A DNA stretch of 64,000 nt, taken from Deroplatys truncata. Lineage: Eukaryota; Arthropoda; Insecta; Mantodea; Mantidae. Position 1 is the stretch's first letter; every line of letters begins with the position of its first letter. The notes below the pieces were generated by a model. That model saw nothing but the letters and a program-made list of their open reading frames with translations, did not search any database and was not told where the DNA came from. Where the stretch lies: assembly GCA_030765065.1 (NCBI GenBank), contig CM060978.1, positions 54,278,421-54,342,420 of the forward strand. The letters run 5' to 3'. Shown here piece after piece: positions 21,880 through 32,527 of this stretch. Both the position numbers and the translations under genes were made by a program.

Positions 21880-22535
21880 GTAAACACAGCTGTCACGAAG
21901 GTACACGAAGCCCTCCGATCGTCACATGGAATCTTGGGATGACGTTTTTGTCCATGGGTGTACATGACGACCAAATGGATCCTAATTTAATTCTCTTTTC
22001 GGACGAATCGTGGTTCCACCTAAGTGGGTATATTAATACACAAAACAATGATATTGGAGTGTTGAAAAACCTAACCATCTTCACCAGGAACACCTGTATG
22101 TTCCAAAAATAGGAATATAATGCGCTATGAGCGGCCATTTTGTTTTCGGAAACGATTAATAGGGAGAGATATGCGCAAAACATTTTGCGGCCATTTCTTG
22201 GCGAATTATCCGAGAAGGAAAGAAGTTACGCGAATTTCCAGCACGACTCTGCGACGGCACATACAGCCAACTTCTCCTTACAAACACAAGTGTTTGAAGA
22301 CGAAAGTTATCACTACCATATGACACCCGCGTTCACCGATTGCACTCTGCGATTTTGATCTCTATGGGGGGATTAAGAGAGAAAGTTTACAAAACAAATT
22401 CACAACTTTAGAGGAACTTAAAAATAATATTGGTCAAGAAATTTCTGCCATTTTTCAGAAGGAACTGCAGCATGTAATGGGAAATTTCCTAAGCAGGTGC
22501 CAGAAATGCTTGAACAACGAAGGGAGGCAGTTCTA
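21880..22535 (+). pseudogene. Mariner-related DDE transposase, catalytic part
   Basis: The catalytic domain of an insect IS630/Tc1/mariner-type transposase with several frameshifts. MDPNLILFSDESWFHLSGY (about 21975) carries the first aspartate, INRERYAQNILRPFLGEL (about 22155) is the linker, and the second acidic block reads FQHDSATAHTANF near 22230. The third block (PRSPDLxxCDF-like) is broken near 22345, and a C-terminal EELKNNI-like helix runs to CLNNEGRQF near 22530. The N-terminal DNA-binding domain is missing and I find no terminal inverted repeats. The related C-terminus at 57519-57772 belongs to the same family. Confidence 0.8.
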
Positions 22536-22755
22536 ACATCTCCTGGCTTGATATATGTGCACTTTTTTAAGTGTTCACTTTGTGTTTCTTTGTTAGAAAT
22601 ACCTTATGCGACCATTCGTAGTGATTTACTGCGGACGTACTGTCACCCGCTCATGCACATAGCAAGCAACACCGCCGGCGGGCTAACAGCCGCGAAACCT
22701 GTTCTGCTCTATGCTGATCACTCGGTATAAAGCGCTTGCAATGGGGAAAAAAAGT

Positions 22756-23228
22756 AAAAAAAAATCCGATGTGTTGCACTCATATGACCTTCTCTACTCT
22801 TATACTTACCATTTTTATAAACGCTTATTCTCCATCTACTTCATGTTAATCGAGATAAACATTTACAGAAATTATCTTATTGCTAATTTTCTTGTAGATT
22901 CAAGGGGAATATGGTAGGCTTTAAGTGATAGTCAAATATTTTAAGAGCTGGTTGCTATGTGGAGCATTCCATTCTCTTTGCGTGTCCAGGACATAAAAAA
23001 TACAAAATGAATTCCCACTTGAAAAAAGTATAACTATTGAAAAATTCAAACAAAAAATGAATATCTCAGAAATCGTTTGATAAAAAAAGTATGACAAATT
23101 GTGTGTTTTAACGAGATTTACTATTTTTATGTAGTAAAATTTTGTTTATCTCTTACGGTTTACCAGTTATGCGAAAGTCATTCAGAATTAAGGACTTTTG
23201 CGAACATTCCCAGAAAATTCAAGATATA
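22756..23228 (+). repeat. RepA, left half of the pogo-split copy
   Basis: It starts AATCCGATGTGTTGCACTCA, preceded by GTAAAAA, and reads normally to TTCAAGATATA, where the pogo element begins. It continues without loss at 26162. Confidence 0.9.
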
Positions 23229-23587
23229 GGGGAGGCCGGGGCAAGTTAACGAGCGGGGCAAGATGACTGACTTAGTTCAGCTTTATATTATTAGGTAGCA
23301 CCACCTTACGAATACTACCAGCGCTCCAACTGCTAGACACTAAAAACTCGTACGCAAAGCCGCTGTCGCCATTTCGTTGTTTGTTAGATGACGTTCATGT
23401 ATTTTGTCTGAGGTGTAATTTTCAAGAACTTCGCCATAAGATCTCGTGGTCTAACAGGTAAGATATCTGGTTATTCTTTGCTATACATGGATACCTTAGA
23501 TAATATACTTTTCACAACCGCTATTTATTTATATTTAATTCTTGTTAATCCTACCACAACAATGAAAGACTTCTAACGTTCCCGATC

Positions 23588-23619
23588 GGGGCAAGTTGAC
23601 GATCTCGTCATCTTGCCCC
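23588..23619. repeat. Internal inverted pair of the pogo terminal motif
   Basis: GGGGCAAGTTGACGA meets TCGTCATCTTGCCCC head to head in a 32-bp near-palindrome about 360 bp inside the left end and upstream of the transposase start. A further CATCTTGCCCCG lies near 25957. These are likely binding sites for the transposase, and their position could also allow it to repress its own promoter (inference). Confidence 0.7.
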
Positions 23620-23794
23620 AAGTGCTTTTCACTGGCTTTTTTGTGTTTATATGCATTTTATTTCGTTTTGTGATTTTCTTGAGCTACATGATCCCCAAGC
23701 TGTTCCATAACGCGGTATATAGACACACACATAGTATTTTAATTCTCTCTTTTGGGCTATTTTAGTAATGTCTGGCGATTTTTAAGTTTCAGAT

Positions 23795-24080
23795 ATGGTT
23801 AGGAATTATAAAAAAGCGTCGTCTAGAGGGAGCTGGGACAGAAATGATATGGCTGCTGCTTTGTTAGAGGTAAAAGAGGGAAGAATGAGTTGCTTGGGTG
23901 CAGCAAATGCTTATCATATTCCTGAAGCAACACTTCGTCGCCGTTTGAAGAAAAATGATGATGTAAGATTTGAGGTTTTTACATACTTATGTGTCTGTGT
24001 GTAGGTGCGTGTCGTTGTGTCTTAATTATGTAGGCCCTATTGGCCCTCGTAATTAAAACTCTTAATTAAGAATTCATTAT

Positions 24081-24113
<33 letters not shown>

Positions 24114-25783
24114 TTTTATTACTTTATTTTTTATTAGGAAATGCCTATTCACGGTGGAAGATTTCGAGAAGTTTTCAATGAAGAGCAACTAGAAGATTTG
24201 AAGAACTATTTCACAGCAAAGGATAAAATGTTTTTTGGAATGACGAAGCAACAATGCAGGAGACTTGTGTTTGACTTTGCAGAACAATGTGAGATTTCTC
24301 ATCCGTTCAACACAGAGACTAGAATGGCAGGTGAGGATTGGCTGGCTAACTTCGTGAAAAAAATTAAATTCAGTGTACGGAAACCAGAGGCAACATCTAT
24401 TGCTAGAGCAATAGGCTTTAACAAGCCAAGTGTTGATAAGTTTTTCTCAATTTTGAAAGAAGTGCGGGAAAAAAATAAATTTCCTGCTTCTGCCATTTAC
24501 AATGCAGATGAATCTGGATTATCTATTGTGCCCAATAAGTTACCAAAGGTAGTTTCACCCACAGGAACTAAGAGTGTTTCCAAAATCGTATCAGCAGAGA
24601 GAGGAAGAAATGTTAGAATCATATGTTGCATTAACGCTACTGGATATTACCTGCCTCCTTTTCTGGTTTTCGCAAGAAAACGGATGCGACCTGAACTTTT
24701 GGAAGGAGCCCCACCAGGAACTGTTGGACATTGTAGTGATAATGGGTGGAGCAATGGAGAAATATTTGTGTTGTTTCTGAAACATTTCAATCTTCATGTA
24801 AAACCTACCCGTGAATCCCCTGTCCTGTTGCTTGTTGACAATCATAAAACACACATAACACTGGAGCCTATCAACTTTTGCTGGGAAAATCATATAATCA
24901 TGGTTGGATTTCCACCCCACACCACTCATCGCCTTCAACCGCTAGATGTTTCATTTTATTGAGCCTTTAAAGACCTATTACAGTCAAGCTTGTGACAACT
25001 TCATGGTTAGTCATCCAGGGCAAGTCATTACCGACAAAAACATTAGTGAGCTGTTGTGCACTGCTTATTTCAAATCAGCTACGGTCGGTAATGCAGTAAA
25101 TCGGTTTAAAGAATGTGGAATCCAGCCTTATGATCCCCTTGTGTTTAGCAAGGATGATTTTGCTGCTGCAAACACCACAGATCATATTCCCATTACGGAC
25201 AATGCTGCAAGTGAAAATACTACTGCCCAGGCTGCAGCACCCAAAGGACAACCCACAGAAACTTGTAATGAAGCACCTAATGATCATGTGCGAGAACAAA
25301 ATGAAGAACCAGGGCCTTCAAGAAATGCTGCTCCCGTTAACCCAAAACCTTGCCGAAGTATTTTTGATTTTAACCCATTGCCTAAGGAAAGACCATCAGT
25401 GAAAAAACGGAAGAGTCATAGGCAATGTGCAAGTGTTTTAACGAGCTCACCTATGAAAGAAATGTTGGTTCAGAAAGAAGCACAGAAGGTGGCACAAGAG
25501 AATTTAAGGCAACAAAGACAAGAGGCTCGGGATGCAAAAAAAAAGAACAGTTGCTACAAAGAAACAGAAGTTTGATTCCTACGAAAAAACTATGAAGCCC
25601 GAACTTCCGACTCCTATGACTTCAGCCCAGACTTCAAAAGAAATAGTGCAATGTCCTGCTTGTGATGAGATCTATGTTGATCCTCCATCAGAAGACTGGA
25701 TAGAATGTTGCAAATGCCACATATGGTGGCACGAGAACTGCTCAAACTTTGAAGGAGGAATATTTGTTTGCTACTTTTGTTAA
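23795..25783 (+). pseudogene. Pogo-type transposase with psq-like HTH, DDE domain and PHD-like finger
   Basis: Exon 1 (23795-23962, 56 codons, MVRNYKKASS...) is a psq/CENP-B-type helix-turn-helix with IPEATLRRRLKKN. A 175-bp intron follows, and exon 2 starts at 24138. Exon 2 continues the DNA-binding region and then the DDE domain: NADESGLS, LLVDNHKTH and THRLQPLDV hold the three aspartates, with 35 residues between the last two by my count. Within LDVSF (about 24950) a single extra base shifts the frame. A second shift occurs in a run of nine A near 25536. The third segment ends in a C4HC3 cysteine/histidine cluster from CPACDEIY to FVCYFC, a PHD-like zinc finger. Apart from two single-base changes all domains are present, so decay is recent. 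A tigger/jerky-like host gene is less likely given the terminal repeats. Confidence 0.92.
23963..24137 (+). other. Intron of the pogo transposase
   Basis: Donor GTAAGA at 23963 and acceptor TTTTTATTAG ending at 24137, with phase 0 on both sides. The pyrimidine-rich 3' part contains an ATT/ATC microsatellite (about 24077-24120). Splicing joins the helix-turn-helix exon to GAAATGCC in frame. Confidence 0.75.
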
Positions 25784-26161
25784 TGAAAAACCACAAATTA
25801 TGAGTTATATTAATTTATTATGACATAAAATGTTCAACATATTAACCATTTAATTGTCTGCTATTCAACATAAGATAATAACAATGTATAAAATAATTAC
25901 TGTGCTGTTATGCTTTCTAATAATAAAAATGTATTCAACTTGTATCAGAATAGTCATCTTGCCCCGAAAGATGACACTTTTGCCGATTTTTTAAATGGAT
26001 AAAATAATTCTGATTATATCAAAATAAAATTCTATCCAACTAGGTACAGAACAACAAAAGGCCATTCTAATAATACATGCAAAGGAAAAGAAATTACATT
26101 AAAAAATGAATTTATTAAAAATGACTATCTGTTAACATCGTCAACTTGCCCCGGTCTCCCC

Positions 26162-26544
26162 TACATTTCATTTGTCATGAAAATATCTTAAACATATGAT
26201 ATTTTAATCAGAATCGCTAGCCATTTTGAGAAAATCAGAATTTTGGAAAAGTTTTCTATGTAAAGGGTAGTCTGGAGTGGGGAATTTTCTAGAAAATCTT
26301 CGTGTCGCATCTTTGGAAACTGTCTAAACTCAAATACCAAGCTTGGTATTTATCCGACTTATCATTTTCGAGTTATGCTGTTCACAGATTGACAGACACG
26401 CATACACACGGACATGCTCTCAAAAATGCTTTATTTGTATCCAAAGCACTTCTAAACATGTATTTACGGTGAAATTTCAGTATCAAATTTTTGGGTGGAA
26501 CGCAATACTTCCCTTACTTACTATACGTAGTAGAGAAAGTAAAA
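26162..26544 (+). repeat. RepA, right half of the pogo-split copy
   Basis: It resumes at TACATTTCATTTGTCATG and runs to GTAGAGAAAGTAAAA. Its CA core has been replaced by GACAGACACGCATACACACG. Together with 22756-23228 it makes one full copy. Confidence 0.9.
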
Positions 26545-27095
26545 TTGCATCACTATATGCTAGCCTGGAATTTTCGTACTCTTTCCACATCAAGCGAATA
26601 GTGACAATACATTAAAAGATGAAAAAGTATTGCAAATTCAAACCAATAACAACGAATATCTCGGAAATGTTCGATGCCACAGAAAAGGTTATTTTAAATC
26701 AATTGTATATTTTGAAGAGATCTTTGTGTGGTAAATTTTGGTTTATTTCTTATGGTTTACCAGCAATACAAAATTCTTTCAGAATGAACGAGGACTTGAG
26801 AGCCTATTCTCAGAAATTCCTGATATATATTTTATTTGTCACGAAAATGTCTTAAACATTTGCTATTTTAATCAAAATCTTTAGAGGCGTTGTTGAGAAA
26901 ATCGAAATTTTAGAAAAATGTTCCATGTAAAACGTAGTTTGTTTTGAGGGAATTTTTATGTGTGGAAATTTTCTTGAAAATTCCCGTGTTGCATCTTAGA
27001 AAAACTTATACCAAGTTTGGTATTTATCCAACATTTAGTTTACGAGTTATGATGCCTTTTTCTAAAAATTCTTTTTTGGATTACAAACAGGGTGC
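26545..27095 (+). repeat. RepA subfamily II, internal part
   Basis: It begins inside the CTATATGCTAGCCTGGAATT block and runs through AATGTTCCATGTAAAACG to a CA-less core and TTTTTTGGATTACAAACAGG. The 3' end is replaced by a LINE. Confidence 0.65.
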
Positions 27096-28262
27096 TTAAA
27101 AACATTTCTGTTGGAATCCCCTCAGAAGTTATTAAAGCTATTGCGGAACATATACCTGATATATTTGTAAATGCAGTAAATGCGCTCCTACTTAAAGGAA
27201 ATTTCCCAATAGAATGGAAAATAGCTAGACTTATACTTATAGAAAGGCCCAAAAAGGAGACGGCACAAGGGCATATAGACCTTTGTGTCTAATAAATGTC
27301 ATAGGAAATGTTTTTGAGCAGATGATCAACAAACGACTCGTAAAAGAGAGGGTTAGCACAAGCAAGAACAACCACAATTTGGTTTCAGAAAGAGTTTATC
27401 GACGGTAGGAGCTGTGGAGTTTGTACAAATAACTGTAAAGGATGAAATCAAAGAAGGAAACAAATATGCCTTTATGGTCAATTTTGACGTCAAAAATGCT
27501 TTCAACTCAGCGCCATGGAAGGAATTATAAGAGAGTGACAAAGGAGAAAAATAACCCTATATTTAACTAGAGTTATTTGTAGCTACCTTGAAGATAGGTA
27601 TATATTAATAGGAAAAAGTACAAAGATCGCTGTGAGCTGCGGGGTACCCCAAGGCTCCATTTTGGGACCAACATTATGGAACTTTTATTATGATGGGGTT
27701 TTAAATTTGGAATTACCAGTAGGATCTAAAACGATTGCATATACTGATGATCTGGCATGACTAGTTTTTGGAAATACAAGAGAGGAAATAGAGGGGAAAA
27801 TTGCCTGGTCCATGAGTAAGAATGATATCTGAATGACCAAAAAAGATTAAGTTTGGCACCTGAAAAAAACCAAAATTGTTATCCTGGAGGGAAGAAGAAC
27901 GTTAAAAGAAATATATATAAATTTTAATAACCAGAAACTGAGCGCTAAGAGCTGCCTGAAATATCTAGGAGTCCAAATTGGGCATAATATGAGTATGTGA
28001 ACAAGCATAAAATATGTGACTAGTACGGCAGAAAAAACTGTTGCAGCACTGGGACGGCTTATGCCAAATATTCGGAGGACCGAAACAAGGGAAAAGGAAA
28101 GTACTTGGGAGCCTAATTAACTCCATAATCCTCTACTGTGCTCCAGTCTGGAAGGCCTGGATAGAAAAGCAAACATATAGAAGAAGAATTGGAAGCGTAC
28201 CGCGACAGATTGCCATAAGAATAGCAAGAATAAAACTAGAGTTCTCTCTACATGCTAAGTAG
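27096..28262 (+). pseudogene. R1-like non-LTR retrotransposon, reverse transcriptase remnant
   Basis: A frameshifted reverse transcriptase. GIPSEVIKAIAEHI (27110) and FPIEWKIARLILI (27205) open the domain, followed by YRPLCLINVIGN-like sequence near 27280, VKNAFNSAPW near 27490 (polymerase motif with the first aspartate), GVPQGSILGPT near 27645 and a YTDDLA motif near 27740 where the usual form is YADD, with a stop right after. YLGVQIGHNM near 27965 and ILYCAPVWKAW near 28130 complete the thumb. The endonuclease and the 3' end are missing. The style (KxRPLCLINVIGK, GVxxLELP) is that of R1-clade elements of insects, but clade assignment by eye is uncertain. It has replaced the end of a RepA copy. 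Confidence 0.85.
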
Positions 28263-28590
28263 TGGTAGAGAATGTAAATTTTCTATTTATTTAATAATTG
28301 GGTACTATTGACCAATATATAGCCAATTAGGTGTGGCGCTCTCTTCTAGCGCAATCATAATTCAGCCAGTGAACTGCTTATTCTACAGAAGAGAGCTGTT
28401 GGAATTAATTATATGCGAGGTATATCCGAGAACATTCTGCAAGCCACATTTTGTTGATCTGGGCATACTTTGCCATCAGTATACTTTACTGCACTGTCTG
28501 TTATACACTAGGACTAATTTAAAGGATAATATGAAGTGTTCATTATATCATAATTATTTAATGCGAAACAGAAACGATATTTGTATAATC
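28263..28590. other. No gene recognised
   Basis: AT-rich stretch between the LINE remnant and a SINE head. The 90-codon frame at 28333 shows no motif I recognise. Confidence 0.4.
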
Positions 28591-28591
28591 G

Positions 28592-28676
28592 AACAGGATG
28601 GATGAGGTGTAATGTCTAACACGCATTCGGGAGGTGTCGGGTTCAAATCCCGTGGGCCGACCAACCTGACTGGAGT
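28592..28676 (+). mobile_element. SINE-2 tRNA-like head, interrupted by RepA
   Basis: GTCGGGTTCAAATCCCG is a good B box and T arm, followed by GGGCCGACCAACCTGACTGG, the junction to the SINE-2 body. The sequence stops in the T-run GGAGTTTTT, where a minus-strand RepA starts. Related heads are at 33983 and 56960. Confidence 0.7.
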
Positions 28677-28813
28677 TTTTACTTTCTCTACTACGTATAG
28701 TAAATAGGGGAAGTATTGTATTCCACCCAAAAGTTCGATACCGAGATTTCACCGGAAATACATGTTTTGAGACATCCTGAATACAAAAAAAGTATTTTTG
28801 GAAACATGTCCGT

Positions 28814-28856
<43 letters not shown>

Positions 28857-29284
28857 CAGCATAACTCAGAAACGAACAGTCGGATAAACACCAAACTTGG
28901 TATATAGGTTCAGTATCTTCCAGAGATGCGACACGAAGGTTTTCAAGAAAATCCCCCCACCCCGTATTACCCTTTACAGGGAACATTTTTCGAACATTTT
29001 AATTTTCTCAAAAATGGCTATAACGATTTTGATTAAAATATCATGTTTAAGATATTTTCATGAAAAATAAAATCTATATGTTGAATTTTCTGAGAATGTC
29101 TCCAAAAGTAATCTTCATTGTGAACGACTTTTGCATAACTGGTAAACCATAAGAGATAGACAAAATGCTACTACACAAAAAATGTAGATCGCGTTAAAAT
29201 ACACAATTTATGTCATATACATTTTTTTTGTTGAGTGAACCATTTTCGAGATATTGCTTGTTATTCCTTTAAATTTTTCAATAA
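28676..29284 (-). repeat. RepA, 3' two-thirds
   Basis: From TTTTTACTTTCTCTACTACG through a long TG core to TTATTCCTTTAAATTTTTCA, ending just before the internal A-run. A 142-codon frame across it (28558-28986) exists only because the core is a multiple of three. Confidence 0.88.
28816..28854. repeat. (TG)n microsatellite, about 19 repeats, RepA core
   Basis: A nearly pure TG tract between GGACATGTTTCC and GTTCACAGA (read on the minus strand). Confidence 0.95.
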
Positions 29285-29483
29285 ATTTGGTGCTTATCCG
29301 ACTGATCGTTTCTGAGTTATGCTGTACACAGACACACACACGGACATGTTTCCAAAAATGCTTTTTTTATTCAGGGGGGTCTCAAAACATGTATTTCGGG
29401 TGAAATCTCGGTATCGAATATTTGGGATTTGGGTGGAATACAGTACTTACCCGAATTACTATACGTAGTAGAGAATGCAAAAA
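29285..29483 (+). repeat. RepA 3'-terminal third
   Basis: It begins at TTTGGTGCTTATCCGACTG and ends GTAGAGAATGCAAAAA. It faces the previous copy head to head (opposite orientation). Confidence 0.8.
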
Positions 29484-30072
29484 ACGAATAACAAATTCCC
29501 ATTTGAGAAAAAGTATAATTATTGGAAAATTCAAACAAACAACAAGGAATACTCGGAAATGGTTCAGAAATGTGTGTGACAAAATTGTGTACTTTAACGA
29601 GATCTACATTTTTTCTGAAGTAATATTTTGCCTATCTCTTACGATTTACCAGTTATGCAAAGGTCATTCAGAATGAAGGAAACTTTTGGAAACATTACCA
29701 GAAAATTCAACATATACATTTGATTTGGCATAAAAATATCTTAAACATATAAGTATTTTAATCAAAATCCTAGAACTATTTCTGGGAAATTAAAAATTTT
29801 CTAAAAATGTTCCATGTAAAGGGTAGTTTGGGGTGGAGGATTTTCTTGAAAATCTTCGTGTGGCATATTTGGAAGATATTAAACCTAAATACCAAGTTTG
29901 GTATTTATCAGATTTTTCGTTTGGGTTATTTTGTTCACAGACACACAAGTTTCCAAAAATGCTTTATTTGGATTCTGAGGGCTCTAAACTATTTCCGGCG
30001 ATATCCGGTATCGAATTTTTAGAGAAAAGCAATACTTTTCCTACTTACTATACGTAGTAGAGAAAGTAAAAA
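29484..30072 (+). repeat. RepA, 3' two-thirds, joined at the A-run
   Basis: It starts ACGAATAACAAATTCCC, the same internal block that begins the copies at 4728 and 56007. The core is reduced to ACACACAAG. It is closely similar to 34230-34818, and its end is joined to SINE-2 body in the same way. Confidence 0.85.
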
Positions 30073-30264
30073 TTAAAACTAGATGGTAATATCGACTACT
30101 ATGCTATCTATCCGCAGATAACTAGACGGCACCCTAAAGACAATCTAACCAGGACGTTTAGAAGCAGGGGTACAGTTGCTGTACACATGCCTCTGTGGCC
30201 ATGTGACGAAGAGCAAGATGGTATGGTACAGGGATGAGAACTGGAAGGCTAACCGAGCTACGAG
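30073..30264 (+). mobile_element. SINE-2 body (first of three in the mosaic)
   Basis: It opens ACTAGATGGTAATATCGAC and contains GATAACTAGACGGCACCC and GGGGTACAGTTGCTGTACAC. An LTR begins after CTACGAG at 30264. The uninterrupted version is at 57085-57365. Confidence 0.75.
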
Positions 30265-30465
30265 TGAAGAAGATGGTTGCTTCACGTATGGAAAGCCGAT
30301 TTGAAGTAGTTGCAACCGCACGTATGGTAAAAAATTTCCGGGAGCCTTCACCCCAAATGTACTTTCCGGTGGCCTTTGCTCCAAATGTTTAAAAAATATT
30401 AACTTTCTAATTTTTGACTGTTTCTTTAAATATTATATATTTATGTTTTTACTTTTTTACTATTA
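30265..30465 (-). mobile_element. LTR family 1, terminal 200 bp, truncated by an inversion breakpoint
   Basis: It begins TGAAGAAGATGGTTGC after CGAG, exactly as at 31636 and 35010, and breaks off at TACTATTATAG, where sequence in inverted orientation starts. Confidence 0.75.
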
Positions 30466-31235
30466 TAGAGCACTATTGCCTAACTATGTTTACATTTATT
30501 TATACAACTTTTTTCTCCATTTCAGTCACTTTAACTATGTATTCATATCGCGACGGATTTGTTAGGAGATATCTCGTGAGGGAGTATTTTTAACACTTAA
30601 ATGATTTCAGTCTAATTATATAATAGAAAATATAACAACAGCCTGCCTTAAAGCAATATGTGTAAGTAACAATATATAAAAAGTGTATATTACAGTCATT
30701 GTATATGTTTATATTATTGTATACATATAATAAAGTTATTTGAATGTATTACGTAATTTAATAATGTAGGAGCTGTGAGAATACTAGGTTAAAAGGTGGT
30801 AACAATGAGGTAACCTTGAGGCAATAATGAATTTGAAAGTTTAACAATGCCCCTAGTCATTGTTGGAGCAACAATAATTTAATTTTTGTGACAGTTTATA
30901 AAATAGCCAAACAAGAACTAGAAAAAAAGCTTAAGTTAAATAGAAGTATTCTATTGCTCTAGGATTAGCCAATCAGAGACTTGAAATACACAAATTTACA
31001 AATTTTAGCGGTAGAAATCAAGTCAGTTGCTTATAGACAGCGCTCATAAATGGACGCGTTGGTTGTAGACAATGTTCCTAACCGGACGCGAGATGCGTCC
31101 TCAAGAAATTTAATACGTATTCGTGTGAGACGAAAATAGTTTACGTGTTAAAAAGTGCAAGTAATTAATAAAAATCTCACAGCTCTCTATATCAGTGAAG
31201 TGTTATTGAAATTGTGTCAAGGATTAATAAAAGTA
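30466..31235. repeat. Left arm of a large inverted repeat (LTR plus flanking sequence)
   Basis: The reverse complement of 31866-32635 with only scattered differences. It contains the SINE tail (GATTTGTTAGGAGATATCTCG) and then family 1 LTR sequence in sense orientation up to ATTAATAAAAGTAGTGAAG. The spacer between the arms is about 630 bp. Confidence 0.88.
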
Positions 31236-31443
31236 GTGAAGTATTAAACCTAAATACCAAGTTTGGTATTTATCAGATTTTTCGTTTGGGTTATTTTTTT
31301 CACTGACACACACGGGTATGTTTCCAAAAATGCTTTATTTGGATTCTCAGACCTCAAAATTATTTCCGGCAATATCCGGTATCGAATTTTTAGAGAAAAG
31401 CAATACTTTTCCTACTTACTATATGTAGTAGAGAAAGTAAAAA
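31236..31443 (+). repeat. RepA 3'-terminal part
   Basis: It runs from TATTAAACCTAAATACCAAG to GTAGAGAAAGTAAAAA, with the core reduced to GACACACACGGGTATG. Its left edge is the inversion junction with the arm ending at 31235. Confidence 0.85.
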
Positions 31444-31635
31444 TTAAAACTATATGATAATATCGAATACTATGCTATCTATCCGCAGATAACTAGACGG
31501 CATCCTAACGCCAATCTTCCCAGGACGTTTAGAAGCAGGGGTACAGTTGCTGTACACATGTTTCTGTGGACATGTGACGAAGAGCAAGATGGTATGGTAC
31601 AGGGATGAGAACTAGAAGGCTCACCGAGCTACGAG
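31444..31635 (+). mobile_element. SINE-2 body, unit A
   Basis: Same block as 30073-30264. It ends in CGAG (31632-31635), the left copy of the LTR target duplication, and resumes after the LTR as CGAGATATCTCCTAAC. Confidence 0.8.
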
Positions 31636-32523
31636 TGAAGAAGTTGGTTGCTTCACGTATGGAAAGTCGATTTGAAGTAGGAGTTGTATTGTAGTTCAAC
31701 TGTTGGGGAGCCGAACTTGAAGTAGCTGCAACCGCACGTACGTATGGTAAAAAGTTTCCGGTAGCCTTCACCCCAAATGTACTTTCCGGTGGCCTTTGCC
31801 CCAAATGTTTAAAAAATATTAACTTCGTAATTTTTGACTGTTTCTTTAAATATTATATATTTAGGTTTTTTACTTCACTACTTTTATTAATCCTTGACAC
31901 AATTTAAATAACACTTCACTGATATAGAGAGCTGTGAGATTCTTTTATTAATTACTTGCACTTTTTAACACGTAAACTATTTTCGTCTCACACGAATACG
32001 TATTAAATTTCTCGAGGACGCATCTCGCGTCCGGTTAGGAACATTGACTACAACCAACGCGTCCAGTTATGAGCGCTGTCTATAAGCAACTGACTTGATT
32101 TCTACCGCTAAAATTTGTAAATTTCTGTATTTCAAGTCTCTGATTGGCTAATCCTACTCCAATAGAATACTTCTATTTAACTTAAGCTTTTTTATGGTGG
32201 TTGTTTGGCCATTTTATAAACATTATTGTTGCTCCAAGAAAGACTAGTAGCATTGTTAAACCTTCAAATTCATTATTGCCTCAAGGTTACCTCATTGTTA
32301 CCACCTTTTAACCTAGTATTCTCACAGCTCCTACATTATTAAATTCCGTAATACATTCAAATAACTTTATTATATGTATACAATAATATAAACATATACA
32401 ATGACTGTAATATACACTTTTTATATATTGTTACTTACACATATTGCTTTAAGGCAGGCTGTTGTTATATTTTCTATTATATAATTAGACTGAAATCATT
32501 TAAGTGTTAAAAATACTCCCTCA
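31636..32523 (-). mobile_element. Solo LTR family 1 with perfect 4-bp target duplication (unit A)
   Basis: An 888-bp LTR starting TGAAGAAGTTGG and ending AATACTCCCTCA, flanked on both sides by CGAG (31632-31635 and 32524-32527). The unoccupied SINE-2 at about 57335 reads TATGAGATATATCC, matching the reconstructed empty site. Compared with the copy at 51374, about 110 bp around the R/U5 region (the GGCTGCGTCAG block) are deleted. Sense is inferred to be the minus strand from AATAAA and CCAAT motifs. Confidence 0.88.
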
Positions 32524-32527
32524 CGAG

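Larger units (their letters stand above)
23229..26161 (+). mobile_element. Pogo-type DNA transposon, complete, inserted in RepA
   Basis: A 2933-bp element between TA dinucleotides (23227-23228 and 26162-26163). Its terminal inverted repeat is GGGGAG(G/A)CCGGGGCAAGTT(A/G)ACGA, about 24 bp. The empty site AAGATATACATTTC is present in other RepA copies. The GGGGCAAG(T/A)T(G)AC motif recurs just inside the ends and as an inverted pair at 23588-23619, which suggests several transposase binding sites. It carries one transposase gene with a spliced 5' end, now frameshifted. Confidence 0.93.

Noticed and set aside
24591-24938. 115-codon minus-strand ORF
   Set aside because: Antisense shadow of the pogo DDE domain.
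28558-28986. 142-codon minus-strand ORF
   Set aside because: It spans the RepA core, the SINE-2 head and unrelated flank; composite of repeats, not a gene.
30145-30384. 79-codon minus-strand ORF, with 91-codon relatives at 31529 and 34903
   Set aside because: They recur only because the SINE-2/LTR block is duplicated; the frame crosses the SINE-LTR boundary and shows no domain.
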